This document shows, piece after piece, positions 1-9,081 of a stretch of 64,000 nt of DNA. The notes under the pieces are model-generated. The model was given only the letters and a program-made list of their open reading frames with translations, searched no databases and was not told where the DNA came from. How positions within the stretch are numbered: position 1 is the first letter of the stretch; every line of letters begins with the position of its first letter. Both the position numbers and the translations under genes were made by a program. Origin of the DNA: Isochrysis galbana (taxonomy: Eukaryota; Haptophyta; Isochrysidales; Isochrysidaceae); NCBI GenBank assembly GCA_018136815.1, contig CM030937.1:3275820-3339819 (forward strand), given 5' to 3'.

Positions 1-131
1 CCTCATTCCGTCGAGGAAGGCCAAGAGTGCGCTGAATCGCATCGCGGACCGAGTCTGGGGGGGCTCAAGAAGCGAAAAAAGGGTTGAACGTTGAACCCAA
101 GAAAAAGGACTACCGACGCTGACAAGGAACC
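1..131. other. Flank of the nested LINE insertion, no gene seen
   Basis: Short stretch left of the LINE insertion. I see no open frame or RNA gene in it. It ends at the left copy of the 18-bp target-site duplication. Confidence 0.4.
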
Positions 132-149
132 AACCTAGTTGGGCTGTAA
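132..149. repeat. Target-site duplication of the outer LINE (left copy)
   Basis: The 18-bp sequence AACCTAGTTGGGCTGTAA occurs here and again at 4106-4123, directly flanking the minus-strand element. The base before it differs on the two sides (c versus g), so the duplication is exactly 18 bp. This length is typical of target-primed reverse transcription. Confidence 0.9.
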
Positions 150-282
150 AAAAAAAACATCTCAAGATTCTGGGCTACACACCTACCGTCTACAGGACTC
201 GCCACCTCTATTTCCATCGCCCTTATCTTCCCTCCCTCCACCTCCTCCCCTGCCCCCCTTCTTTCCTTTTTCTTCGGTTTCT

Positions 283-297
283 AGGGTCCGACCTCGG
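283..297. repeat. Target-site duplication of the inner LINE (left copy)
   Basis: The 15-bp AGGGTCCGACCTCGG is present here and at 3237-3251. It is part of the 3' UTR of the outer minus-strand element, duplicated by insertion of the inner element. This shows which element is younger. Confidence 0.9.
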
Positions 298-322
298 CAA
301 CTATCATTAAACTGATAGGGTC
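298..322 (+). promoter_or_regulatory. 5'-terminal hairpin of the LINE, abutting the start codon
   Basis: The element begins CAACTATCATTAAACTGATA. CTATCA (301-306) pairs with TGATAG (313-318), and the ATG follows at 323. The outer element has the same structure with an extended perfect stem, CTATCAGT/ACTGATAG (minus strand, 4102-4085). The same hairpin-plus-ATG layout with other stem sequences occurs at nine further sites. A transcript would have a 5' UTR of only about 25 nt, almost all of it in the hairpin. Confidence 0.75.
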
Positions 323-1723
323 ATGGAGCGCGCGCCGCCGCCCTCCCTCGCTGCCGCTGCCCTCGCCGAGATGGACGAAGGCTTGAGTGACACGCCGCTG
401 TCGCCGAAGCGACCGCGTCAGGACGACCCTCCCAGCCAGGTGGGCACAGGAGCTAGCCTGCCACGCCCGCGAACCACCGCGAACGCCACGAACAAGGCCG
501 CCATGCTGGCAGCAGCCAGCATGCAGCACACCCCCTACACAACACACAGCCACACCAGACACACCACACCAGTGGGACGCTTCCAAAGGGAAGGCCTCCG
601 GGCCGGGACCCTACACAGCCGCGGTACCGCCTTCGCGCTCCGGCGCGAGGGGCCGGCCCGGCACCATCTGCAGCAGAACCCCCATGGGGGAATGCCGCAT
701 CAAAACAAGGAGCTGGACAAAGAGCAGACTAGGCCCCCCAGCAAGGGGCACAAGAGCAAAAGGAGAGGCAACACAGGAGGGGTACTCTCCAGCGCCGCCG
801 AAGGCCAAGCAGACGAGCGCGCCCCAGGCGCGCGATTGACGCAAGCGGCACAGGCCCAGGAGGCCTACCTCAACAACCACCACCTTGAGAGAGGGCCACC
901 ACAAAGCACAAGCCACACATATCCCTCGGAAGGGGGCGACCACACAATGGCAACATTGGGCCATATGGACGCTAGGGATACGAGAACATACGCGAGGCTA
1001 ACCCCGCCCCCCGCCCCGGTCACACAGGTGGCCCTACTCGACGAAGACCTAGAGCCAGAGCCCGAGGAGGAAGCCGAATTTCCAGACTCCCACAAGATCA
1101 TAATCACTTTTACGGCGTACGAGAAGGGACATAAGGCCAAGGACGAAGAGGTCCTAGGCGCGATCGTCGCACACCTCAACAAGTTGGAGGGCGTAGACCT
1201 CGAGCCCGAATTCTTGTCTAAGAGCGCCTCCGGCCCTTGGGAGATTCTCGTCACGGCGGACTGCGCCAATCAATTCCGCGAAGAATTCAAGGACGTGGCG
1301 GACTTTCGCAAGGCAGGTATCCCCTGCCCGATCGCGATCAAGTATCAAACTCTAGACGAGAAATTCAAAGAGATCCCGCGGGCCTCCAACAAGGCACTGG
1401 CGAGCGCGTTCAAAGACGCCTCAGCGCACCTAGTAGTGCGGAACTACAGGTTCGAGATGAAGAGCTTCATAACGATCAGCTCGCTCGCCAAAGCGGTCGA
1501 GAACCAAGGCTTCTTTTTTCTCCAAGGCAACCAAGAGCGCACCAAGATTCTCACCAAAGAGGGGATCCTCGTAACGCAAGGTAAGAAAGAAGTCTACCAC
1601 CTGTACGTCGCCCCAAAACACGGGACGTTCGCCTCCTTCGACTTCCCGCGCAAAATCATGCTCACCGTCAACGGGGCTCCCTTCCCCATCGAATACTCCG
1701 TCCGCAATGCGCAGAATACCTAA
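323..1723 (+). CDS. LINE ORF1-type protein, 466 aa
   Basis: Starts with MERAPPPSLAAAALAEMDE and a basic KRPR motif, followed by a long Pro/Gln/Arg-rich low-complexity region to about residue 240. From about residue 255 a compact acidic/hydrophobic domain follows, with the signature GVDLEPEF, GPWEILV and DCANQF. A second decayed copy at 24.4-25.3 kb keeps this signature (GVDPEPHF, GPWHIAV, DCAQQF), so the domain is a conserved family feature. I do not recognise a CCHC knuckle. RNA binding is likely by analogy with other ORF1 proteins but is inference. The ORF stops at 1723. The next coding frame is offset by -1 and is open from before the stop, so either a frameshift event or a mutation separates the two ORFs. 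Confidence 0.75.
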   Translation: MERAPPPSLAAAALAEMDEGLSDTPLSPKRPRQDDPPSQVGTGASLPRPRTTANATNKAAMLAAASMQHTPYTTHSHTRHTTPVGRFQREGLRAGTLHSRGTAFALRREGPARHHLQQNPHGGMPHQNKELDKEQTRPPSKGHKSKRRGNTGGVLSSAAEGQADERAPGARLTQAAQAQEAYLNNHHLERGPPQSTSHTYPSEGGDHTMATLGHMDARDTRTYARLTPPPAPVTQVALLDEDLEPEPEEEAEFPDSHKIIITFTAYEKGHKAKDEEVLGAIVAHLNKLEGVDLEPEFLSKSASGPWEILVTADCANQFREEFKDVADFRKAGIPCPIAIKYQTLDEKFKEIPRASNKALASAFKDASAHLVVRNYRFEMKSFITISSLAKAVENQGFFFLQGNQERTKILTKEGILVTQGKKEVYHLYVAPKHGTFASFDFPRKIMLTVNGAPFPIEYSVRNAQNT

Positions 1724-1821
1724 AAAATAACGATACATACATTCACGTCCAAGGAGACTATATCCCAAGGGAAAAATTCCTAGAGTCGTGGGACACAATA
1801 GTAACACACGCCAAAACTATA

Positions 1822-2913
1822 GTGGCGACGCCGCAAAACACGGACAATGATAAAAACAAGAAGGCCCGTCGAAACGCCGGAAAACAAGCCGACCTGGAAG
1901 AACCGCCTCCCGAGATACGCATAACACAAGACGGGGAATACTACGCGAGAATCAAGGATACATGGTACGACATGGAACTCTCATACCTAGGCACACCAAT
2001 AATCGGGGAAAAAACGAGGGACACTCCCTCGAATCTAGACACATCCCCCCAGGCACAATGGGGTGAGGGATACAAATCCAACAAAAGAATCGAATACCCG
2101 CTAGCAGATGAGTACTCCTTAGACGGAGAAACGCCGCTAGACGAAACGGGAGTCGAACATATAACAAGAGCTCTACAGCAAACGGGCCACAAAAGCAAAC
2201 TCCTAGCCGGACCAAGTAAATGGGAGGAGAAACTACACCTGCCCAAAAACACATGGGCACACCTAGCCAAACTCTACACGTCACCGATGGTGACGGCACG
2301 CGATATGCACCTACACTATAAACACATTGCGCACAGACGGGTGGGTACATACAACCGTTTTCCCGGTAGAGACAGCACATGCCGCATCTGTGGAGAGGCG
2401 GACGAAGCCTCGACGCACCTAGGCGAGTGCCAAGGCATAACCAGTGTCCTGGACGCGATCAACGAAATTGCACAATTCTCACCTAAAGCGGGTAGAAACA
2501 GAGAGGAAACTATAATCGACAATCTGTTTATTTTCCCGAATGGAGACGCCCCGAAAGCGATATACACTCTGTATCTAGTAGCATGGAGGTATATCATTAC
2601 TGATTTTTATAGAGTACACTACGACGGAGTGGCATTCTCAGAAGAATCAATACTGATAAGAACAATAGAACGATACACCACGCTAAGTAAAGCTCTACTC
2701 TTCGCAAACGAGACCGACGCGGCAAGAACCGCCCAAGCGGGCATGGGTAGACAACCCAAAAAACGGATAGACATAAGCGACTTGAGGCCCGTTTTCAGTA
2801 TGAACGACAACGGCGGGCTCAAACCCAGCAAGGAACTAGTAAATCTAGCCACAAAGCTGAGGATAGCACACGCTGTCGAGGAACCCAAGGAGCAACAAAA
2901 CAAAGACGAATAA
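1822..2913 (+). CDS. C-terminal part of a LINE ORF2 (zinc-finger region only), about 363 aa
   Basis: The annotated start is a GTG, but the frame is open upstream across the ORF1 stop (KNNDTYIHVQGDYIPREKF and on), so this is probably the tail of a longer polyprotein. Residues 187-203 form a C-X2-C-X8-H-X3-C finger (CRICG...HLGEC), typical of the segment downstream of the reverse transcriptase in many LINEs. The C-terminal 70 residues (GMGRQPKKRID...) recur in the chimeric ORF at 3412-4080 and in the truncated copy at 59795-60080. No RT catalytic motif is present. Confidence 0.7.
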   Translation: MATPQNTDNDKNKKARRNAGKQADLEEPPPEIRITQDGEYYARIKDTWYDMELSYLGTPIIGEKTRDTPSNLDTSPQAQWGEGYKSNKRIEYPLADEYSLDGETPLDETGVEHITRALQQTGHKSKLLAGPSKWEEKLHLPKNTWAHLAKLYTSPMVTARDMHLHYKHIAHRRVGTYNRFPGRDSTCRICGEADEASTHLGECQGITSVLDAINEIAQFSPKAGRNREETIIDNLFIFPNGDAPKAIYTLYLVAWRYIITDFYRVHYDGVAFSEESILIRTIERYTTLSKALLFANETDAARTAQAGMGRQPKKRIDISDLRPVFSMNDNGGLKPSKELVNLATKLRIAHAVEEPKEQQNKDE

Positions 2914-3236
2914 GCCAACAAAACGTAGAACAAGGTCAACATCAGAGACGCAGCCGACCCGGCGCCACTGTCACAATAGGCGCGAGCGAAGGCAGACGCG
3001 AACGCCAAAAGAGAAGACGCAACAGGCCTGCCCGGCCCCCGCACTCTGAACCAGGCCTTAGGTAGCGCACCAAGGCCGGACCCCGGAAACCGAAGAAAAC
3101 GGAAAGAAGGGGGGCAGGGGAAGAGGTGGAGGGAGGGAAGTAAGGGCGATGCAAGTAGAGAAGGGAGACCAGTCCCAGTCAGTAGTAGGTGTGTAGCCCA
3201 GAATCTTCAGATGTGTGTGTGTGTGTGTGTGTTTTT

Positions 3237-3251
3237 AGGGTCCGACCTCGG
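3237..3251. repeat. Target-site duplication of the inner LINE (right copy)
   Basis: Exact second copy of the 15-bp sequence at 283-297. Sequence to its right resumes the minus-strand outer element. Confidence 0.9.
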
Positions 3252-3411
3252 TGCACTACCTGAGGTCTGGTTTGGAGTGTGGGGTCCGGGCAGGCCTTTT
3301 GGTCTTTTTTCTCTCTTGTGTCACTTCCTCTCGGCCGTGATTCGGTGGTTGGGTCTCGTCTAGCACGCATTGCTGCTGGCGGCGCCCTTCTTTACTGGTT
3401 GTATCGGTGTT

Positions 3412-4080
3412 TTATTCGTCCCCTCTGCCTCGTTCTTCTGTCTCCTGTACAGCGTGCGCGATCCCCAGCTTGGTGGCTAGCTCGGCTAGCTCCTCGCTGG
3501 GTTTGAGCCCACCTCTGTCGCTTATGTGAAATACTGGTCTTAGGTCGCCTACATCTATCCTTTTCTTGGGTTGTCTTCCCATGCCCGCTTGGGCCGTTCG
3601 CGCTGAGTCGGTTTCATATGCGAATAATAGTGCTTTACACAGGGTGCTGCCCTTGGCCCCCATCCCGGGGGTCCACATCTGATCCATGTTGGGCCCCATG
3701 TTTTGGTACGTCATGCCCCCCTTGGGGTTCTGTGTGTATTGGTGCCGGGCCGGCACCTCGCGCCGGAGCGCGAGGGCGGTACCGCGGCTGTGTAGGGTCC
3801 AGGCCCGGAGGCCTTCCCTAATGGAGCGTCCCACTGGGGTGGTGTGTCTGGTGTGGCTGTGGGATGTGGATTGTGTGTGCTGCATGCTGTCAACCAGCAT
3901 GCAGGTCGTGCTCTCTCTGTTCTCGGTGCTGCGCGGGCGTGGCCCGCTGGCTCCTGTGCCCACCTGGCTGGGGGGGTCGTCCTGGCGCGGTCGCTTCGGC
4001 GACAGCGGCGTGTCCATGAAAGCTTCGTCCATCGCGGCGAGGGCCGCGGCAGCGAGGGCGGGAGGCGGCGCGCGCTCCAT
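3412..4080 (-). CDS. Chimeric ORF1-ORF2 fusion protein of the deleted LINE, 222 aa
   Basis: The first ~150 residues match the N-terminus of the 466-aa ORF1 (MERAPPP, LSPKRPRQDDPPSQVGTGAS). The last ~75 match the C-terminus of the plus element's second ORF (KALLFAYETDSARTAQAGMG, then RQPKKRID). The junction lies near residue 152 and keeps one reading frame across a deletion of about 2 kb. The upstream hairpin (4085-4102) and start context match the parent. Function unknown; the protein would combine the ORF1 leader with the basic C-terminal tail. Confidence 0.7.
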   Translation of the reverse strand: MERAPPPALAAAALAAMDEAFMDTPLSPKRPRQDDPPSQVGTGASGPRPRSTENRESTTCMLVDSMQHTQSTSHSHTRHTTPVGRSIREGLRAWTLHSRGTALALRREVPARHQYTQNPKGGMTYQNMGPNMDQMWTPGMGAKGSTLCKALLFAYETDSARTAQAGMGRQPKKRIDVGDLRPVFHISDRGGLKPSEELAELATKLGIAHAVQETEERGRGDE

Positions 4081-4105
4081 GACCCTATCAGTTTACTGAT
4101 AGTTG

Positions 4106-4123
4106 AACCTAGTTGGGCTGTAA
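4106..4123. repeat. Target-site duplication of the outer LINE (right copy)
   Basis: Exact 18-bp match to 132-149. Confidence 0.9.
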
Positions 4124-5257
4124 GTACTGATATACGCATACTGATGCATTAGTATTAGTATTAGCTCCCTAGGAGCTAATATACTGATGTTAGTGCCTAG
4201 GCTGCCAGTTCAAAAATAAAAACGAAAACAAAACTCCGAATAAACGAATAAACTCCGGAGCGGGAACGAGCCCCCGCGAACAAGCGCAGAGGCGCGCCCG
4301 CCCGCTCCCTCCCCCTCCCCCCCCATCTCTCCTGCGAGCTGCCCACCACCCGCCACCTTGGTCCTCTTTATGGGCCGACAAGACTCGACTACGCTCCTCA
4401 AATCTGAGGATTTCGGAGTCAACGCGTACTACATGTGGCTAAGTAACTAAGTAAGGCTCACCGAAAAGCAGCGTAAGCATCACACTAGACACTAGCCGCC
4501 GCATCGTTCGCATTCCAGTGTCCCCACCTCCTTCGCAGGGCATTCCTTCTGCGGTGCTCAGGGTCGTTGCTCCTTGCGCTAGCTCGTCGCTTCTTGGAAC
4601 GTAAAAGCAACCTGGGTGCATGCATCTGCACCTGCGCCGTACCTCTTCCCACTTCCAGGCCATAGGCCGCCCACGACAGTTCATATGTCCCAATGGGTGG
4701 TGGGTGGCGCAAGCCCTCGCACAAGCGGGTGTCCAAGCACCCCCTGGCTTCGCCTACCTCGGGCATTCGATACGCTCGGGTGCCTCCTCAGCTGTCAGCT
4801 GCAGAAGCCATTAATTAAGGTGCCACTTCCCCGGAACCGGCTCTCCACTAAAGAGGGAACTGAGGAAGGGGGAGGGGGTTGTTAGGGGTTAAGGTTGGGT
4901 AGAAGGGAGGTCCACAAGCACACTGCCTCACGCCGCACGAGTAGCGGTGATTTTTAAGAAGATTTTTTTTAAATTAAGATGCCTCGCATTAGTAATGCAT
5001 TAATTAGAGGTTAGAGGCGATTGGATAGGCGGTTGGGCACTAGGCACTTCCACGCGTGCTAAACACTACATCGACCCTACCATCGGTCCAACCCCAGGAG
5101 CGTACTCCCTTCTTGGTTGGCTCCTGGACCACTTCTACGAAGTCGAAGTCCACGACGTTTGACAACGTCGTCTCCTCGTCTCTTCCTCTCTCCTCCGCTT
5201 TGCGGCAGGGTGTGGATGGCATTTCACCCACTCGAACACGAGGCTACCTTTCTAAGT
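4124..5257. other. Intergenic stretch before the RCC1 gene
   Basis: No convincing gene. It holds a small hairpin, TTAGCTCC/GGAGCTAA with a 3-nt loop at about 4161-4179, TTAGTATTAG-type short repeats, and the dispersed repeat at about 4815-4970. The promoter of the RCC1 gene should lie in its last few hundred bases; no clear TATA box was found. Confidence 0.4.
4815..4970 (+). repeat. Dispersed repeat, copy 1 (T-tailed)
   Basis: About 155 bp shared with 61405-61556: CCCCGGAACC, CTAAAGAGGG, a G-rich stretch, then CTGCCTCACGCCGCAC, AGTAGCGG and AGAAGATTTTTTT. Both copies end in a T run, as do the LINE 3' ends in this window, so it may be the 3' end of another retroelement family. Confidence 0.6.
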
Positions 5258-8200
5258 ATGAATAGAAGGAAAGAGGGACAGAGCGAGCGAGCGCGGGAAG
5301 CAATGAGGGGCTCGCGGGCCGAGCGGCGGCTGGAGACTCCGTACGTCTGGGGCTCGAATGAGCACTCGTCGCTCTGCGTGCCAGTGAGTGAGCCTGTGCA
5401 TATCCCCACCCGCCTGCTCGCCCTTCGCTCCAACTTCATCCGCGCGATTGCAGTCCACTCCCACTTCAGTGTCGCCTCGAGTGCGAGCGATGAGCTCATC
5501 GTGTGGGGTGCCCCCAACGGCCAGCCCATGCGGATCGCGGGGCCCGAATCCATCTCGGCGCTTGGATGCACCCGTACCGGGTTGCTCGCGCTCACATACG
5601 GCGGCGAAGTCTACTCGTGGGACAAGGCAGTCGGCGAGTATGCCGGTGGCAGAGGTGGTGGCCTCTCGGCGCGGCAGCTGCACTTCCGAGTGGATATTGT
5701 GCGCATCGCCTGCGGCGAAGCGCACTCCGTAGCGCTGGATGAGAATGGTACCGCGTATTCGTGGGGCCGCGGCACGGAAGGTTCGTTGCGATGCAGCCCC
5801 TTACCGTAGCCCACGAGTATGGATGGGACAAGCTGCCTTGCGCATGGCCCCCAGTTCGTGCCATGAAAATGAGGCCGCTGGAAACGCTCTCAACCAATCC
5901 CGATCGCACACTATGCTCCCTCCCCTGGGCAGGCCAACTCGGTATTCCGTCCCCCCCAGAGCACGCCAGCCAACCCGTCCGCTTAGCGTCCCATTGCAAA
6001 GACCCTCTCCAAGTTGTCAGCTGCGGTCGGGCTCACACAATTTTCCTGAGTGTGGCCGGCGTGCTGCGCGGCTGCGGCGCTCGTCGCTGCCTGTGTGGAC
6101 CGGCGGCTCTAGCGTCCATGGGGCAATCTACAAGCGGACCGTACACTACCGATGGAACCGCAGACTTTCAATACATCCCCGCTGACCTCCGTGGCGGCGG
6201 TGGCGGAGCAATCGACGTCGTGCGAGCGGTGGCATGTGGAGGAGATCACACACTCGTCGTCACGCCGGAGGGTCAGCTCTTCTCGTTCGGAGAGGGGGGG
6301 AGTGGACAACTGGGAAGGCCTGCCGGAGGGTCTTCCGCTGGAAGAGCGCTGCGAGTCGGCGGACCTCTCGTCTCTAGGAATGTTATCGCGGTGTGGTGTT
6401 CGGTACGCCGCCTTCGATGGGGTGGGGTGATGCCCATGGTGTTGTGAGATGGCTGAGCGTGGCATCGAATCAATGCCTGCCTCACTCGACCAGTCGGGAA
6501 CACCCGATCGCCAACCCCAATCACTTCCACCGCCCCGCACCCCCGATCTGTCCAATCCGTCACGAGCCATCATCTGGCTGTTGTTTGTCTGCGACATTCC
6601 GCCCACCGCACCAAGCGCGATCTTCACCTGCACCTCTTAGCGAGATCTTTGTTCGACGGGGCCCATGCCAACCCATTTAGTCCTTCTTCCCACCCTCGGC
6701 TGCAGACCGCTGACACGTCGTTCGCAGCCACCGACGATGGGTGCTTCTTCGCTTGGGGGAATACGCTCGGCTTGGTTGAAGACACCTGCGCGCCACGAGC
6801 GTCGCCTTCCACCATGGGCGCTACGGGCGGATCATCCGGCGCCAACTCCACGATCTCACCCATGGCCCCGTCGGCCTCGCATTCTCTCGCTTTGACCTCG
6901 TTTGCTGAGGTCCACGCTCTCCATGGACTAGACGTCGCCGATGTACGTGCCTCAGCCACCCATGTCTTGGTGTTGAGCTCCGGTGGTGACGTCTGGGGCT
7001 GGGGTGCGTATCCAGAAGCCCTGGCATTGCTGCGCACCGAACCATTACCGGCGCCAACTGCGCATCCATTCTTCTTCGGTCAGCGAAGAGTGACGCGCAT
7101 TGCCTGCGGCGACGGGCCACACACGCTCGCCCTGCTGGCGCCCAACGACACTGGGGGAGGTGGAGGCGTGGGGGGCGTACTTGCATGGGGTCGCAATACC
7201 AGGGGAGAGCTCGGCCATGCTGCCTCTGGCGTGGGAATACCTCGACTCATTGAAGGTGGGGCGCTAGCCGAGCTCACCTCACCGATCGTGGACGTTGCAG
7301 CTGGCGGGCACTTCTCCTTGGTGTGTGGCAGGGGTGCGGACGAATTGTATGGGTGGGGCGACGGGCGGCAGGGCCAACTAGGCTTGTCCCCCCCTGCCGG
7401 CGATGGCATCGCGTGGGAGCCATTGAAGCTACCTCACCTATGTGGGTCGGGAGTTGCAGGTGAGGCATCTTTCAGAAGCCCGTCCACACGCCAGTCAGCC
7501 CCATGAGTCCTTGTGCGAACCGTGTCTTCAGCGTGCGATCAAGTGACTTTGTCGCCTCAGCATCAACGCTTGTTTCACCATCCAGATCGTGACGCCCTTA
7601 TCGTCCGCTTGTTGCCACGCATAGTCCCTATGCTCCTCCAGCTTCGCGCGGGATCTGTCGGCGCCGCTGCCATCGTTTCAGCGCCCCGTCAACAAGGCAA
7701 GAGCGGGACCGTTTGGACTTGGGGCGACGGTTCCCTGGGCTCTCATCCGTCACCGATCACAGGAGGCAGTCTCAAGGATGCCTTCGTGCACGAGGTGTCT
7801 TGTGGCAACCGTTGCTTTGCTGCCATCGATGAGTCTGGCCATGTGCATGTCTGGGGAGCCCTGAGCGTGGGCTCCGGGCGATCATTGCGTCGCGGTGGCT
7901 TCGCTGGCTCATGCCCGCGCCCCATTTCGGCAGCACCTCTCTCACTTTCCACGTCGGCAGCCCCACTCTCACGCCCCTCGTCCGCGGCACCGCCACTTGC
8001 CCTATCTCATCCTATGCGGCTAGCTCTCAATGTGTTGTCGCCGGGCAGCTCGGCTGCACTCACAGCCGCTCAAGGATCCAGGGAGGTGGGTGGTCAACTC
8101 TCTCAGTCGAATTCGTCGTGTGCATCTCTTCGAATCAGTCATGGCACGAACGATAGCGACCTATTCGCAATTCGCCTATGCTGGAGTGGCCGTCGCTTGT

Positions 8201-8796
8201 TGGTGGTTGCAAGGTCAAAGGATTTTGGCTCCACTTCGCTCCACGAAATGGGTGGCGAGGCCAGTGATAAAGCTTGCGGCAGCCACCTGCTTGAATGGCA
8301 CGAAGGCCATGTCGCAATTATTGGCGGCGGGCGGCTGCGCGATCTAAGTGCAAGTGCTGATGCTGTTGTGGCCATAACCTCCTCGGGCGCTCTTGTCCAG
8401 TTCAATCTTTCACAAGCCAGTTCCGCGCCCACGACCTTACCCCTCCCTTCTGGTGCCGAGGTTGCACTACTCTCGGGTGCACGCGCCCACTTTGCTGCTC
8501 TTGTGGCCGAGGACGAAAGTCTCTTGACTGCCACGCGCCAACGTAGCTGTGAAGCGTGCGGCGTCTCGGACGCGGTCACAAGCAGCCACCACTTAAAGAG
8601 GCATGGCGCATCTCCCGACCTCTACCACCGGGCACGAGGAGAAGGCGGGCGAAATGGGTGTGGCCCTTCTGGGAAGAATGCCGCTTCATGCGTTGGAAAC
8701 CATGGGGACCTCCCGTGCTGGCTGCGGCCAGTTTCGGATGCGAGTTCTCCAGTCTCACGGAAATCAGCTGGAAGGGGAAGGGTTAGTGGCTATTAG
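5258..8796 (+). CDS. RCC1-repeat (beta-propeller) protein, four exons, about 981 aa
   Basis: Exons 5258-5780, 5933-6390, 6706-7459 and 7586-8796, all introns GT-AG. The lengths sum to whole codons. The first splice joins ...GRGTEG to QLGIP and completes a canonical RCC1 repeat. At least seven RCC1 signatures are visible: IACGEAHSVALDENG, VSCGRAHTIF, VACGGDHTLVVTPEG, AWGRNTRGELG, IACGDGPHTLALL, VAAGGHFSLVCG, VSCGNRCFAAIDESG. RCC1 propellers act as nucleotide-exchange or protein-docking scaffolds. Spread repeats and no second catalytic domain argue for a scaffold rather than the Ran exchange factor itself. The start could also be the in-frame ATG at 5303. The C-terminal ~150 residues are low complexity and the last splice choices are less certain. 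Confidence 0.8.
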
Positions 8797-8999
8797 TGGC
8801 TACGACCGGTGAACTATAAAGCAAATCCGCAACCCGAGGTACGGTCACTTTCGTTATGTCCGTGGGTATTTGTGCGTTCCATGTGTGCGCTTGATAAATG
8901 ACTAATGTGGCATGGCCAAGTTGTATGTGACGTCACCCTCAAGAAATATCACTGGCGCGCGCGCGATGGCGAGCCCCGTTCACTCATGCTAATACACAC
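8797..8999. other. 3' flank of the RCC1 gene
   Basis: No ORF or RNA gene seen; probably the 3' UTR and spacer before the dispersed repeat. Confidence 0.3.
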
Positions 9000-9081
9000 G
9001 CCCGAGCGCAGGCGCTGCTCGCACGACTCGCCCTTCCCACTGCTGGGCCTCCCTGTTCGGGACCCCCCAGCCAGCTCCTGT

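Larger units (their letters stand above)
298..3236 (+). mobile_element. LINE-like element with two ORFs but no endonuclease or reverse transcriptase
   Basis: Both borders are set by the 15-bp TSD (283-297 and 3237-3251). The 2939-bp element starts with a hairpin (301-318), has ORF1 at 323-1723, a second ORF at 1822-2913, a GC-rich 3' UTR, and a tail of GATG followed by (TG)n and five T. ORF2 holds only the region normally C-terminal of a LINE reverse transcriptase: a Cys/His finger and a basic tail. No FADD/YADD-type RT motif or endonuclease is visible, so this copy is probably a derivative that lost the enzyme domains. Its 3' UTR recurs at 42889-43144 and 50849-51078, and a divergent relative at 59570-60080. 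Confidence 0.85.
150..4105 (-). mobile_element. Non-autonomous LINE-like element, internally deleted, split by a younger insertion
   Basis: Read on the minus strand, the element starts at 4105 with a 5' hairpin, carries a 222-aa ORF (4080-3412), runs to 3237, is interrupted by the plus-strand element 298-3236, then resumes at 297 with the 3' UTR and ends at 150 in a T-rich tail. An 18-bp TSD flanks it. Without the insertion and its TSD the element is about 1 kb. It keeps both ends of the plus-strand relative but lacks the C-terminal part of ORF1 and nearly all of ORF2. It cannot encode endonuclease or reverse transcriptase, so it must have been mobilised by a related element. Confidence 0.85.

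Noticed and set aside
4880..4905. Telomere-like TTAGGG-related string
   Set aside because: Irregular, single short stretch inside a dispersed repeat; not an array.
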